From: Nostoc mirabile CHAB5784
Lineage (GTDB): Bacteria; Cyanobacteriota; Cyanobacteriia; Cyanobacteriales; Nostocaceae
Assembly: GCF_020829645.1 (NCBI RefSeq)
Contig: NZ_JAIVFS010000014.1
Span: forward strand, 62,001-126,000
DNA: 64,000 nucleotides
Direction of reading: 5' to 3'
The notes under the pieces: generated by a model
Told to the model about the DNA's origin: nothing
What the model saw: the letters and a program-made list of their open reading frames with translations, nothing else
Databases searched by the model: none
Shown here: in pieces, positions 36,553-46,044 of the stretch
Numbering within the stretch: the first letter of the stretch is position 1
Layout: every line of letters begins with the position of its first letter
Position numbers and translations under genes: made by a program

Positions 36553-36861
36553 CTAGAAATGGGGAAATTTCCGTACTTGATACTTTGCTGACTCCACTAC
36601 TGGATAAGATTCTCTCAGTGCTTGGATGAATTTATCTTTAATAGTCTGCAAATCTGCTTGGGGTAAGGCTTTCCACTGCTCGAGTGTTGCCCAAAAAATG
36701 ATCAGGGTAGCTTCTGTGTGGTCATTGAGGCTAATCTAAACCTCTTTAGGGAGAAATTTAGGATATTCAGCCAGCCCTATTGTCCAAATTAATGCGTCCT
36801 TCTGAATAAAATTTTCCCTTAAACTCGGGGCAACCTTAAACTTGAGTCGTTCTATAAGCAC
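36553..36861 (-). pseudogene. TIGR03792-type gene with an in-frame amber codon
   Basis: The frame from GTG 36861 reads LIERLKFKVAPSLRENFIQK, DALIWTIGLAEYPKFLPKEV, TAG (36736-36738), ISLNDHTEATLIIFWATLEQ, WKALPQADLQTIKDKF and ends QVRKFPHF with TAG 36553-36555. It is 103 codons long, full family length. As I recall, homologues of this cyanobacterial family (a ferredoxin-like, antibiotic-monooxygenase-type fold of unknown role) read EVWI at the TAG. It is otherwise undamaged, so the change is recent or tolerated. Confidence 0.7.
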
Positions 36862-36997
36862 ACCGTGCGATCTCTGTGTTTGCTAATTTGCCAAAATAGA
36901 GATGTAGGCTAGAATAACCACGCTTTTAGCATAGCTTGATTGCCTACACTCAGGAGCAAGGATCGGCTGGTTTGAAATAATTTAAGAGGAAGGGAGT

Positions 36998-37321
36998 ATG
37001 GAGAGCAACAACTGGTTGCAACAGCTTATGATGGTGGGTCTTGGCACAACGTCTTTAGTAGCAGAAAAACTGCGCCAAGTCAGCGATGATTTAGTTAAAG
37101 ACGGTAAGCTCAATCCAGAGCAAGCCAAGGCAGTTATAGATGATATTGCCCAGCAGTTAAAGTCGGAGCAGGGAAACTTCGATGTCCAAATGCAACGGCA
37201 AATGCGAAATATGATGCAAGATTTGGGGGTAGCTCGCCAGTCGGAAGTAGACGAACTGCGCGGTAGAATTGATCGTTTAGAGCGTCAATTGCGCGATTTA
37301 GAAAATAAGCTTTGGCGTTAA
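36998..37321 (+). CDS. phasin-like small helical protein
   Basis: 107 residues, almost all amphipathic helix and coiled coil: WLQQLMMVGLGTTSLVAEKL, DDLVKDGKLNPEQAKAVIDD and a heptad C-terminus (VDELRGRIDRLERQLRDLEN). This is the layout of PhaF/PhaI-like phasins and of the cyanobacterial phasin-family proteins. It may coat granules or membranes; whether it binds polyhydroxybutyrate is not shown. AGAGGAAGGGA is a strong ribosome site. Confidence 0.8.
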   Translation: MESNNWLQQLMMVGLGTTSLVAEKLRQVSDDLVKDGKLNPEQAKAVIDDIAQQLKSEQGNFDVQMQRQMRNMMQDLGVARQSEVDELRGRIDRLERQLRDLENKLWR

Positions 37322-37399
37322 AATGTCCTTTCTGATTTAAACTAATTGTGTCCTGTTGGTAATGTTTTTGCCAGGATACCTAAGTAAGGAGAACTGATT

Positions 37400-37921
37400 T
37401 TGAAAGCAATTTTCCTCAGCGTGGCGTTCATGCTGGCGTGTGTTGTACTTTTGGCTGTAGGGCAAGTAGGTAGTAAACAGAATACTGCCATTGCTGCCCA
37501 GATAACCCAAACGCCGCCAGCGCCCCCAACTGTAACTGAAAATAATACTCTAATTGCGAGCAATACTATGTCTGATGCTAATGCCGTAACCACCCCCTCT
37601 GGATTAAAGTATGTGGAGTTAAAAGAGGGGACTGGGGCGACTCCTCAATCTGGACAAACGGTTGAAGTTCACTATGTCGGCACTTTAGAAGATGGTACTA
37701 AGTTTGATAGTTCACGCGATCGCGGCCAACCCTTCAGCTTTAAAATCGGTGCTGGACAGGTAATCAAAGGTTGGGACGAAGGACTTAGCACTATGAAAGT
37801 GGGCGGTAGTCGTCAGTTAATCATCCCCCCAGAGTTAGGTTATGGCGCTCGTGGTGCTGGTGGTGTGATTCCACCCAACGCAACTCTGCTGTTTGAAGTG
37901 GAATTGCTGGGAGTTAAGTAG
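37400..37921 (+). CDS. FKBP-type peptidyl-prolyl cis-trans isomerase
   Basis: 173 residues from TTG 37400, supported by TAAGGAG eight bases upstream; there is no nearby ATG before the signal. Residues 1-23 are a hydrophobic signal or anchor, then an Ala/Thr/Pro-rich linker. The FKBP domain has [40 protein letters not shown] and [15 protein letters not shown], with the usual active-site residues (Y, D, F, W, Y). It should speed proline isomerisation in proteins folding in the periplasm or lumen. Confidence 0.92.
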   Translation: MKAIFLSVAFMLACVVLLAVGQVGSKQNTAIAAQITQTPPAPPTVTENNTLIASNTMSDANAVTTPSGLKYVELKEGTGATPQSGQTVEVHYVGTLEDGTKFDSSRDRGQPFSFKIGAGQVIKGWDEGLSTMKVGGSRQLIIPPELGYGARGAGGVIPPNATLLFEVELLGVK

Positions 37922-37989
37922 AAACTAGGGCATTGAGAATTGGGCATTGGGCATTGGTTTCTCCCAGTCCCCAGCCCCCAATTCAATAG

Positions 37990-39366
37990 CTAAATTTTTA
38001 AATTTTGAAACTTTGTAAACTGTGGATTGAACAAAAGTTTCGCAGTACCAGTAGGCCCGTTGCGATGTTTAGCTATAATCACTTCTGCAATCCCGCGATC
38101 GGGAGTATCTGGAGAGTAATATTCATCGCGGTATAACATTATTACTAAATCCGCGTCCTGTTCGATCGAACCGGATTCTCTCAAATCAGATAACATCGGG
38201 CGTTTGTTAGTGCGTGCTTCCACTCCTCGACTTAACTGAGATAAAGCAATAATTGGTACAGATAGTTCACGCGCTAAACCTTTGAGTTGACGCGTAATTT
38301 TTGATAATTCTTGAACGCGATTATCGCCTGCTCCTTCCATCAATTGCAAGTAATCTATTACAATCAAACCCAGTGTTCCAAGTTCAGCTTGCAGTCTTCT
38401 TGCCTGACTACGCATTTGTGTAACTGTAATATTAGGTGTGTCATCAATATAAATCGGCATCTCCGAAAGGATACCAATAGCACGGCTTAAAGGTTCCCAC
38501 TGTGTTTGGCTCAGGCGTCCAGTCCGCAGATAACTACTTTCAATTTGCGCTTCGCTAGCTAATAACCGTTGCGTCAGTTGCTCTTTGGACATTTCCAAAC
38601 TGAAAATAGAAACTGGTAGTTTCTTCCGCTCGTCAATGTTATCATGCTTGATAATAATTTCGTAATTGGCAATATATTGTGCAATATTCATCGAAAAGCT
38701 TGTCTTTCCCATTGCAGGCCTAGCAGCGACAATAATCAAATCAGAACGCTGAAAGCCGCCGGTCATGGCATCTAAATCGTAAAATCCGCAGGGAATACCA
38801 GGTAAGGCGATGCCTTGATTTCGATCTTCAATATCCTGAAAATTATTAATTAGAGTATCAGAAATGTGAACTAAACCCGATTGGGGACGCTCTTGAGTAA
38901 CGCCAAAAACTTTCTGTTCTGCCTGATCTAAAACCTGTGGTAATTCTGTTTCTGTCTCGTAACCAAGATGTACAATTTCATTGCCAGCTTTAATTAAGCG
39001 CCGCCGCAGGTATTTATCCATCACCAACCCTGCTAAGGCGTCAATGTTGACGGCTGACACTGTGCGGTCTACCAGAGTTGCTAATTTATTTCTACCACCA
39101 ATGCGGGCAAGCATTTCATGGTCAGTCAGCCAGCTGGTGACTGAGAGCAAGTCTGTGGGTTTTCCTTGGGCGTGGAGCCTCACAGCTGCTTGATAAATAT
39201 CTTTGTGAGCGCTAATGTAAAAAGCTTCGGGAAGGAGGCGATCGCTAACTCGACTAATCGCTTCTGGATCTAGTAAAATACCTCCCAAAATCGCTTCTTC
39301 CGCCTCAATATTTTGTGGAGGGAGGCGATCGCTACCAGACAATTGAAAACTCAGTTCTTCAGCCAT
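37990..39366 (-). CDS. dnaB: replicative DNA helicase
   Basis: 458 residues, normal DnaB length. The N-terminal helical domain starts RLPPQNIEAEEAILGGILLD. The RecA-like ATPase shows Walker A ARPAMGKT near residue 220, Walker B LGLIVIDYLQLM, and the LSQLSRGVEARTNKRPMLSD loop with the DNA-binding region after it. No intein is present, unlike some cyanobacterial dnaB genes; the region around Walker A is continuous. It unwinds DNA at the fork as a hexamer. It lies downstream of rplI on the same strand, a common bacterial pairing. Confidence 0.96.
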   Translation of the reverse strand: MAEELSFQLSGSDRLPPQNIEAEEAILGGILLDPEAISRVSDRLLPEAFYISAHKDIYQAAVRLHAQGKPTDLLSVTSWLTDHEMLARIGGRNKLATLVDRTVSAVNIDALAGLVMDKYLRRRLIKAGNEIVHLGYETETELPQVLDQAEQKVFGVTQERPQSGLVHISDTLINNFQDIEDRNQGIALPGIPCGFYDLDAMTGGFQRSDLIIVAARPAMGKTSFSMNIAQYIANYEIIIKHDNIDERKKLPVSIFSLEMSKEQLTQRLLASEAQIESSYLRTGRLSQTQWEPLSRAIGILSEMPIYIDDTPNITVTQMRSQARRLQAELGTLGLIVIDYLQLMEGAGDNRVQELSKITRQLKGLARELSVPIIALSQLSRGVEARTNKRPMLSDLRESGSIEQDADLVIMLYRDEYYSPDTPDRGIAEVIIAKHRNGPTGTAKLLFNPQFTKFQNLKI

Positions 39367-39395
39367 AAACGATTTTAGTTTTGAAATTTTGCTAG

Positions 39396-39444
39396 AGACG
39401 CGATTAATCGCGTCTGTACAAGGGAGACGCGATTAATCGCGTCT
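39396..39444. repeat. two copies of a 20-bp perfect palindrome between rplI and dnaB
   Basis: AGACGCGATTAATCGCGTCT occurs at 39396-39415 and 39425-39444, each followed by GTACAAG. On the rplI-dnaB transcript each forms a 10-bp hairpin. It could tune readthrough, stability or dnaB expression. Confidence 0.9.
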
Positions 39445-39486
39445 GTACAAGAGTTAGCGTGCTTCCCCTGCTCCCTCTGCTGTCTC

Positions 39487-39945
39487 CTAGCTAGCGACGA
39501 CTTGAATATCGATTTGTGCCGCTACTTCCGAATGCAGCTTGATTTCGGCTTGATAAGTACCAAGGTGATTAATATCGGGGATGGTAATTCCACGCCGATC
39601 GATTTCTTGACCGGTGGCTGCCTTAATCGCATCTGCAACATCTTGGGTGGTGATAGTACCGAAAATTGCTTCGTTTTCACCAACTGGCTTGGCAATTGTC
39701 AAGCTGCCAACTTTTTCTAAAGATTCTTTTTGCTCAAGAGCTTGTTGTCTGAGTTCTAATTGCCGTTGACGCTCTTGCTCACGACGGCGTTCTACTTGCT
39801 TGAGAATACCAGGAGTGGCATTGGTTGCCAATTTTTGGGGAATCAGATAATTACGAGCGTAGCCAGGAGCTACTTCCACTAAATCGCCAGATTTTCCCAG
39901 CTTGCTGATATCCTGATTTAAAACTAACTGTACGCGTTTCGCCAT
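39487..39945 (-). CDS. rplI: 50S ribosomal protein L9
   Basis: 152 residues. The N-terminal rRNA-binding domain has [20 protein letters not shown] and [15 protein letters not shown], the L9 signature. A long connecting helix ([20 protein letters not shown]) leads to the C-terminal domain ([18 protein letters not shown]). It binds 23S rRNA and affects frame maintenance. The ribosome site and start are standard. It precedes dnaB by 120 bases containing two palindromes. Confidence 0.97.
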   Translation of the reverse strand: MAKRVQLVLNQDISKLGKSGDLVEVAPGYARNYLIPQKLATNATPGILKQVERRREQERQRQLELRQQALEQKESLEKVGSLTIAKPVGENEAIFGTITTQDVADAIKAATGQEIDRRGITIPDINHLGTYQAEIKLHSEVAAQIDIQVVAS

Positions 39946-40106
39946 CGTTTTTCCTGTAAAATCTGATTAATTCGGGTTTGGGTAAGATAGCTCACAATGT
40001 CAGTGCTGTATTCCAAGCTTCTTTGCCTATACCCTAAAGCTTACAGATCGTAGCGAAAGGAAGGGTGCGATCGCAACTATTAGAGAAAATTGAATGAATT
40101 GGGGAA

Positions 40107-40176
40107 TGGGGAGTGGGGAGTGGGGAGTGGGGAGTGGGGGAAGCAGAGGGAGCAGAGGGAGCAGGGGAAGCAGGGG
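40107..40176. repeat. STRR block (GGGGAGT)n and GCAGAGGGA-type units
   Basis: Heptamers at 40107-40137, then 9-mer purine-rich units to 40176, between gloB and rplI. Confidence 0.85.
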
Positions 40177-40271
40177 AGACAAGGTGACTTAAGTGAGAAC
40201 TTGCAACAAGTAAGAAGTCTTTCTCCTTGTCCCCTTGTGTCTTCCCAATGCCCAATGCCCAATGCCCATAC

Positions 40272-41045
40272 TTAAAAGTTATTTCTCATTTCTCGTATCC
40301 GTGCAAAGGTTTGGACTGCATCGCTACTCTTAACAGTTAATTGTAATGATTCCTGATCCCAACGTAAAAAGGGATTTGTTCGCTTCTCCACTCCCAGCAG
40401 CGAGGGGATGGTAGCTTCTCCTCGGCTACGGTAAGCTTTTACTTCATTGAAGCGTCTTTGTAAGTCGGTATTGTTGCCATCCACAGTTAGGGCAAATTGC
40501 AGATTTTTCAAGGTGTATTCGTGGGCACACCAGATGCGTGTATCATCAGGTAGAGAGCGCAATTTGCTTAAAGAGTCCACCATTTGGCTCGGTGTTCCTT
40601 CAAACAAGCGACCGCAACCGCCAGAAAATAAGGTATCGCCGCAAAATAAGTCGCCTGTCTCACCAGCTTTTTCTGGGGGAAAGTAGTAAACGATGTGAGC
40701 GCGGGTATGTCCGGGAACGAAGATAACTTCAGCTATGCGATCTGCAAACCCGACGCGATCGCCTTCTTGCAAAAACACCTGCTGACCGGGAATTCTACCA
40801 CGATCCTCCGCTCCTCCATAAACTATCAATTGGGGGAATTGTTCTATTAATTGCTTATTACCACCCACATGATCGTTATGGTGGTGCGTGTTGAAAATTG
40901 CTACTAACTCAGCTTGTAATTCTGCCAGTTTCTTTAATACTGGTTGAGACTCCGCTGGATCGACAACAGCGGCGATATTTTGCTTTTCGTCATGCAACAA
41001 GAATATGTAGTTGTCTGAGAGTGCTTCCAGACGGATTACCTGCAT
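40272..41045 (-). CDS. gloB: hydroxyacylglutathione hydrolase (glyoxalase II)
   Basis: 257 residues, normal length. The metal site is intact: [13 protein letters not shown] (HxHxDH), [11 protein letters not shown] and [18 protein letters not shown]. The C-terminal substrate domain has [15 protein letters not shown] and [10 protein letters not shown]. It hydrolyses S-D-lactoylglutathione to lactate and glutathione, finishing methylglyoxal detoxification. It contrasts with the ligand-free MBL-fold protein at 9998. Confidence 0.95.
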   Translation of the reverse strand: MQVIRLEALSDNYIFLLHDEKQNIAAVVDPAESQPVLKKLAELQAELVAIFNTHHHNDHVGGNKQLIEQFPQLIVYGGAEDRGRIPGQQVFLQEGDRVGFADRIAEVIFVPGHTRAHIVYYFPPEKAGETGDLFCGDTLFSGGCGRLFEGTPSQMVDSLSKLRSLPDDTRIWCAHEYTLKNLQFALTVDGNNTDLQRRFNEVKAYRSRGEATIPSLLGVEKRTNPFLRWDQESLQLTVKSSDAVQTFARIREMRNNF

Positions 41046-41449
41046 TACCTCTGTCTCCCTTACAACATAAATGTTTGGTATTGAGTAGCAATCCTACATT
41101 CCAGTGAATAATAGGGCTACCTGCACAAGCTATATTAAGTATTTATACTTTGTTTATTATAGCTATAGTGCAATATTAACCATGATGATATTATACAACC
41201 GTGCTTACAAGGTAATTATACTTAAACTAAATCAACTTCAGATGAATTTATCAGTAAAATTTCGCTGGGAATACCAACAAATAAAAAGTTAGATTTATTC
41301 TATTATTTTTTTACTTAAAAATAATAATTTTTCAAGTTAATATTTTGTTTATATTTACTCTATTTAATTTGAATATAACTAAAAATAGAGTAAAATTTTG
41401 AAAAAATCCCTATTTAATTTCCTAATAAACAACAATTATCATTTTATTT
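41046..41449. other. 400-base AT-rich spacer upstream of the glycan cluster
   Basis: No gene or palindrome stands out. It is more AT-rich than its surroundings and should carry the promoter of the plus-strand glycan genes. Confidence 0.4.
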
Positions 41450-42292
41450 ATGTCAACAAAAACTAAAGGATTTATTACAATTTTAACTGGACTATACTCT
41501 TTTCAAGATTGTATTCATTTTTTAGCGGCGGTTAGAAAGTTTCATCAAGAACCGATCATTATTTTAATTGACCAAGTTCCAATAGTTCTTTATCCCTTGC
41601 TAAAGGCGTTCAAAAATGTAATTTTAAAGCCAGCGCCTGCAAATGAAAATACTGTTTTAGCATCACGCCAAGCAAAATTGGCTCTATATGCAGCTTCTGA
41701 GTTTGATAAAACAATTTACCTAGATTCTGATATTTGTTTACTTTCGGATATCAATGATGTATTTGAGTATTTAGATGAATATGACTTTTTACTAACTGAA
41801 GATGTGCAACCTTCTATTCTTAAAGCTACAAATTTATTACGTGGTAAACAAGAAGACCTTTTGCCAAATGTTTTGCCAATTCTGCAATCTGTAGGTTTAC
41901 CATTACAAGCAGATAGTGTGCAATATAATGGCGGTTTTATGGCTTTTCGGAAAACAGAAGTAACCAAGGTATTTTTTGAAGAATTCCAACGTTATTTTGA
42001 GATTGTCAAAAATAACCAAGATAAATTACTCCTAAAAGATCAAGGAGCTTTTGCTTCTGCGATCGCATCTGTACGCCCTCACATGAAAATACTGCCACCA
42101 ACCTATAATTATCTCAGTAAGTGGCAGGATGCTTACAATATTCAGGATACAATTAAAGTTCTTCACTGTACCTATCCTTATAGGCCTCAATATGCTAAAA
42201 ACATTACTCGTTCCTTATATACAAGGGTTTTTGACAGATTCGCTAAAGTTTTTTTACCAAATCAAGTTCAAAATCCCTGGCGTAATAAATGA
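41450..42292 (+). CDS. GT-A fold glycosyltransferase-like protein
   Basis: 280 residues. DKTIYLDSDICLLSDINDVF holds a DxD motif after a conserved strand, as in GT8-like retaining enzymes. QYNGGFMAFRKTEV and LKDQGAFASAI are usual acceptor-site strands (NGG and DQ). The N-terminus ITILTGLYSFQDCIHFLAAV fits a nucleotide-sugar-binding strand. The sugar and acceptor are unknown. It opens the glycan cluster, 29 bases before a GT4 gene. Confidence 0.78.
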   Translation: MSTKTKGFITILTGLYSFQDCIHFLAAVRKFHQEPIIILIDQVPIVLYPLLKAFKNVILKPAPANENTVLASRQAKLALYAASEFDKTIYLDSDICLLSDINDVFEYLDEYDFLLTEDVQPSILKATNLLRGKQEDLLPNVLPILQSVGLPLQADSVQYNGGFMAFRKTEVTKVFFEEFQRYFEIVKNNQDKLLLKDQGAFASAIASVRPHMKILPPTYNYLSKWQDAYNIQDTIKVLHCTYPYRPQYAKNITRSLYTRVFDRFAKVFLPNQVQNPWRNK

Positions 42293-42321
42293 TGCATTTA
42301 TAAGTAGGAAATTTAGCATTT

Positions 42322-43488
42322 ATGAAAGATAGATTAAAGGTATCGTTGCTTGTCTGGAATTTATCTACTAATGATGGTTTTATTCGTGCTTCGTTATTAA
42401 AAGCAGCCTTGATTAGGCTGGGATACGAAGTAGAAATCCTGGGCTTCTTATTTGGTAATGAGTTGTACGGAGCAATTCCCTTAGAATCTGAAGTATATGC
42501 TGTAGAAGGTATTAATTATCCAAGTTTTTTTAAATCCGTAGGTAAAATTTTAAAACATATTGATGGAGATATTATTTATGCAATTAAGCCTCAACCAGCT
42601 AGTTTTGGAGTCGCACTATTAAAGAAACTATACACTCGCCGAGCAGTAATTTTAGACATCGATGATTGGGAACTTAGCTGGTATGGCGGCGATGAATGGC
42701 AATATCGTCCCACACTCAAACAGCTAGCAAAAGACTTATTTAAAAAAGACGGTGTTTTGAGATTACCTAATCATCCTTTGTACTTGAAATGGATGGAAGC
42801 TTTGGTGAATCAAGCTAATGCAGTGACAGTACATACTGAATTTTTGCACCAACGTTTTGGCGGGACATTTGTTCCCAATGGCAAGGATACCTCTTTATTT
42901 GATCCCACTCAATATGATGCTGAGTCTAGTAGAAGCCGTTATGGTTTATCTCAATATCGTATTTTAATGTTTCCTGGTGCGCCAAGACCCTATAAAGGTC
43001 TAGAAGATGTTCTCATAGCACTCGATAAAATTAATCAGCCAGACTTAAGACTAGTCATTGTAGGTGGCAGTCCTTATGATGATTATGATCAGCAACTTCA
43101 ACAAAAGTGGGGACGCTGGATTATCAAATTACCAAAGTATCCAGCTGATGTTATGCCTGATTTGGTAGCGGCGGCTCACATTGTAGTCGTCCCCCAGCGA
43201 GATACCCCAGAAACTCGTGCTCAATTTCCCCTAAAGTTGACAGATGGAATGGCAATGGCTAAACCTATATTATCAACACGAGTTGGAGATATTCCCAAAA
43301 TTTTAGGTGATACTGGTTATTTAGTCGAGCCTGGTTGCCCTGAACAGATTGCTGAACAAATTCAATTGATTTTTCAAAATTTAGAGTCAGCAAACCAGCG
43401 AGGTATCAAGGCAAGAGAAAGATGTGTGGAACACTATAGCATAGAGGCTATGGCTTCTGTACTGAAGTCGGTAATTGCTCAGTTGTGA
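42322..43488 (+). CDS. glycosyltransferase family 4 protein
   Basis: 388 residues, GT-B fold. The C-terminal domain has FPGAPRPYKGLEDVLIALDK and FPLKLTDGMAMAKPILSTRV with the E/D-rich loop of GT4 enzymes. The N-terminal domain has DGDIIYAIKPQPASFGVALL and AVILDIDDWELSW. It probably adds a sugar to the glycan or lipid-linked intermediate built by this cluster. It follows the GT-A gene closely and is 230 bases upstream of the ABC exporter. Confidence 0.88.
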   Translation: MKDRLKVSLLVWNLSTNDGFIRASLLKAALIRLGYEVEILGFLFGNELYGAIPLESEVYAVEGINYPSFFKSVGKILKHIDGDIIYAIKPQPASFGVALLKKLYTRRAVILDIDDWELSWYGGDEWQYRPTLKQLAKDLFKKDGVLRLPNHPLYLKWMEALVNQANAVTVHTEFLHQRFGGTFVPNGKDTSLFDPTQYDAESSRSRYGLSQYRILMFPGAPRPYKGLEDVLIALDKINQPDLRLVIVGGSPYDDYDQQLQQKWGRWIIKLPKYPADVMPDLVAAAHIVVVPQRDTPETRAQFPLKLTDGMAMAKPILSTRVGDIPKILGDTGYLVEPGCPEQIAEQIQLIFQNLESANQRGIKARERCVEHYSIEAMASVLKSVIAQL

Positions 43489-43718
43489 ATATTAATAGGG
43501 CATTGGGCATTAAAAAAGAGATTTTCATTGCCTTATGTGCCAAATCGATTCTAGATACTATCTGGCAAAATCTCGCGATTGCTGGTGTTGTAGGTTTAAC
43601 TGTGTTTTAACGGAGTTGAGAAATGAAGATTATTTAGTTTTATTTATCTGATAATTAGCCAATCTAACAAGTAATTTGTGAATTATATTAATAAGTGAAA
43701 GTGGCATAAAAATACGCA

Positions 43719-46040
43719 ATGTCTACCAGAAAACTACTACTAAGATTCGCTAAACCCTATCCAGGTTTGATTCTGCTGACAATATTGTTAGGATTTTCTG
43801 GAGCCTTATTTAATGGAATTAGCACAGCTTTAATTGTGCCAGTGATTTTAAAAATTGTGGGACAAGAAGTAGATTTAAGTACTGCCCCTCCCATCCTAAA
43901 AAATTTGGTATCTCCCTTTGATAATACTCCAGAATCTTACCGGATAGTAGTAATGGCTGGGGCGATTATATTCACAATTTTTTTAAAAAACTTAGCTACT
44001 TATGCCAGCGCCTTAGCATCGAGTTCTTTAACCCGAAAGCTGACATCGGATATGCGCGAAACTGGGTTAAAGTTATTACTAGAAATTGATATAGATTATT
44101 ATGCCAAGACAAAGGTTGGTGATTTAATCAACCGTCTTGGTGGAGAAATTGGTCGGGCTGCAACTGCTATAGGTAGTACAGTCAGGATGGTTATCCTGGG
44201 AATCACAATTTTAGTTTTCGTCAGTTTATTGCTGTCAATCTCTTGGCAGCTGACAATTGCTGCTACGCTTTTGCTGTCGTTGGTGACGTTAATAAATCAG
44301 TATGCAATTTCCCGCTCTAGAAATTTTGGGAAACAGCTTAGTGAGATGTCTAGAGCATATTCAATCTCTGTGCTGGAGACTTTGAACGGAATCCGACTGG
44401 TAAAGGCGACGGGAAATGAAGAAAAAGAATATCAACGGATTAAAAAATTAATTCGCGATCGCGAATTAGCAGATTTCCAATCTCAGGTTAATTCAGAAGC
44501 GATTACACCTCTGAGTGAGGTGATGGGTATTACAGCTTTACTGCTGATTGTACTTTTGAGCAAAACCTTCTTTGCTTCTCAAGTTTCTTCTCTTTCCACT
44601 GTACTCCTAACGTATTTATTAGTGCTGCTGCGAGTGCTGCCATTAATTTCTCAGTTAAATAGTATTCGCAGCAACTTTGCCAGTACTGCTGCCAGTGTAG
44701 ATGTGACGAATGAGTTTTTAAGCCTGCACGATAAGCCGTTCATGGATAAGGGTAAGGTTCCCTATACAAAATTACTTGAGGGCGTGTCTTTTAATTCTCT
44801 TTGCTTTGCCTACCCTGGTCATGAAAAGTTGGTACTCAAAGATGTGAATTTATTTTTACCGCGTGGCACGACCTTAGCATTAGTAGGCAGTTCTGGTGCT
44901 GGTAAATCAACTTTAGCAGACCTTTTGCCCAGATTCTATGATCCAATAGCTGGCAGTATTACCATTGATGGTACTGATTTGCGGGAGTTCGATGTTGTAT
45001 CCCTGCGAAAGCGAATGGGGATTGTTAGTCAAGATACCTTTCTTTTTAATGACTCGGTAAAGAATAACATCGCATACGGACGAGCAGAGGCTACTGAGGA
45101 TGAAATTCTTGCAGCAGCCAAGCGGGCAAATGCCTATGAGTTTATTAGCAAATTGCCTCAAGGATTTGATACCTTGATTGGCGATCGCGGCGTGATGTTA
45201 TCTGGTGGACAAAGGCAAAGATTAGCGATCGCCCGCGCCCTGCTTCAAAATCCCGAAATTCTGATTTTAGATGAAGCCACCAGCGCTTTAGATACCGTTT
45301 CCGAACGCTTAGTACAATCTGCGCTTGATGATTTGAGTCGCGATCGCACAACCCTTATAATTGCTCACCGCCTTTCCACAGTCCAAAAAGCCAATCAAAT
45401 TGCCGTATTAGATCAAGGACAGGTGGTAGAAGTGGGAACCCATGAAGAACTTTTACAAAAAGGTGGTTACTACTCGCGTTTGTACTCAATGCAATTTAGC
45501 GATCGCCCTAACAAAAACTTGATTCAGACAAAAATTCTTAAGGCAATGCGCCTAAACTCAAATAAATTTGTTGAACATCCTGAAGCCGCTACTAAACACA
45601 AGCAAAGCTTGTTCCGCATCTCTCACGAAATTCGGACACAGTTGAACTCGATGATTGGGTTCCTACGTTTATTACTTGATGATTTGGTAGACGATTCCCA
45701 AGAACAGCAGAAATTAATTGAAGACTCTTACAAATCAGCTTGGAGGATTCTCAACACCATAGATGTTTTTGAGGATGTTATTAACTTGCAAACAAAGGGG
45801 GAAATTATCTCAATTTCTGAACAAAATCAAGATATTATAAGTACCTATTATCAGACCTTTAATCATCTCTCCATTGAGTTTCGGGTTTCTCTAAATCTCA
45901 TACTTAGCTCTCTCCGCTCTCTAGCTGATAATTTGACATACACCACAGAAGAACAAAAGGGATTAATTACTGAAAGTTATGAATATGCTATATATTTGCT
46001 CGACCATTTAGAAATTTTTGAGAATAGTATTAATGTTTAA
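43719..46040 (+). CDS. ABC exporter (HepA/MsbA type) with a C-terminal double HisKA-like tail
   Basis: 773 residues. Residues 1-330 are a six-helix exporter membrane domain. The ATPase follows: Walker A GSSGAGKST near 389, signature LSGGQRQR near 494, Walker B ILILDEAT near 513, and the switch His in IIAHRLSTV. A usual exporter ends near 590. Here about 180 more residues contain FRISHEIRTQLNSMIGFLRL (H-box-like, His near 635), then a similar unit without His (LSIEFRVSLNLILSSLRSL, near 717). Both look like histidine-kinase dimerisation hairpins, with no ATPase domain of that class. It probably exports a glycan or glycolipid made by its neighbours. Confidence 0.88.
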   Translation: MSTRKLLLRFAKPYPGLILLTILLGFSGALFNGISTALIVPVILKIVGQEVDLSTAPPILKNLVSPFDNTPESYRIVVMAGAIIFTIFLKNLATYASALASSSLTRKLTSDMRETGLKLLLEIDIDYYAKTKVGDLINRLGGEIGRAATAIGSTVRMVILGITILVFVSLLLSISWQLTIAATLLLSLVTLINQYAISRSRNFGKQLSEMSRAYSISVLETLNGIRLVKATGNEEKEYQRIKKLIRDRELADFQSQVNSEAITPLSEVMGITALLLIVLLSKTFFASQVSSLSTVLLTYLLVLLRVLPLISQLNSIRSNFASTAASVDVTNEFLSLHDKPFMDKGKVPYTKLLEGVSFNSLCFAYPGHEKLVLKDVNLFLPRGTTLALVGSSGAGKSTLADLLPRFYDPIAGSITIDGTDLREFDVVSLRKRMGIVSQDTFLFNDSVKNNIAYGRAEATEDEILAAAKRANAYEFISKLPQGFDTLIGDRGVMLSGGQRQRLAIARALLQNPEILILDEATSALDTVSERLVQSALDDLSRDRTTLIIAHRLSTVQKANQIAVLDQGQVVEVGTHEELLQKGGYYSRLYSMQFSDRPNKNLIQTKILKAMRLNSNKFVEHPEAATKHKQSLFRISHEIRTQLNSMIGFLRLLLDDLVDDSQEQQKLIEDSYKSAWRILNTIDVFEDVINLQTKGEIISISEQNQDIISTYYQTFNHLSIEFRVSLNLILSSLRSLADNLTYTTEEQKGLITESYEYAIYLLDHLEIFENSINV

Positions 46041-46044
46041 AATT

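Noticed and set aside
17500..36861. Recoding of TAG as a sense codon
   Set aside because: Many intact genes in the window end in TAG at the expected position, so TAG works as a stop; only inefficient readthrough remains possible.
37990..39366. Intein in dnaB
   Set aside because: The protein is of normal length and continuous through the ATPase motifs.
43719..46040. Frameshift or assembly fusion as the cause of the exporter tail
   Set aside because: The frame is continuous for 773 codons, composition does not change, and the next gene starts five bases after the stop.
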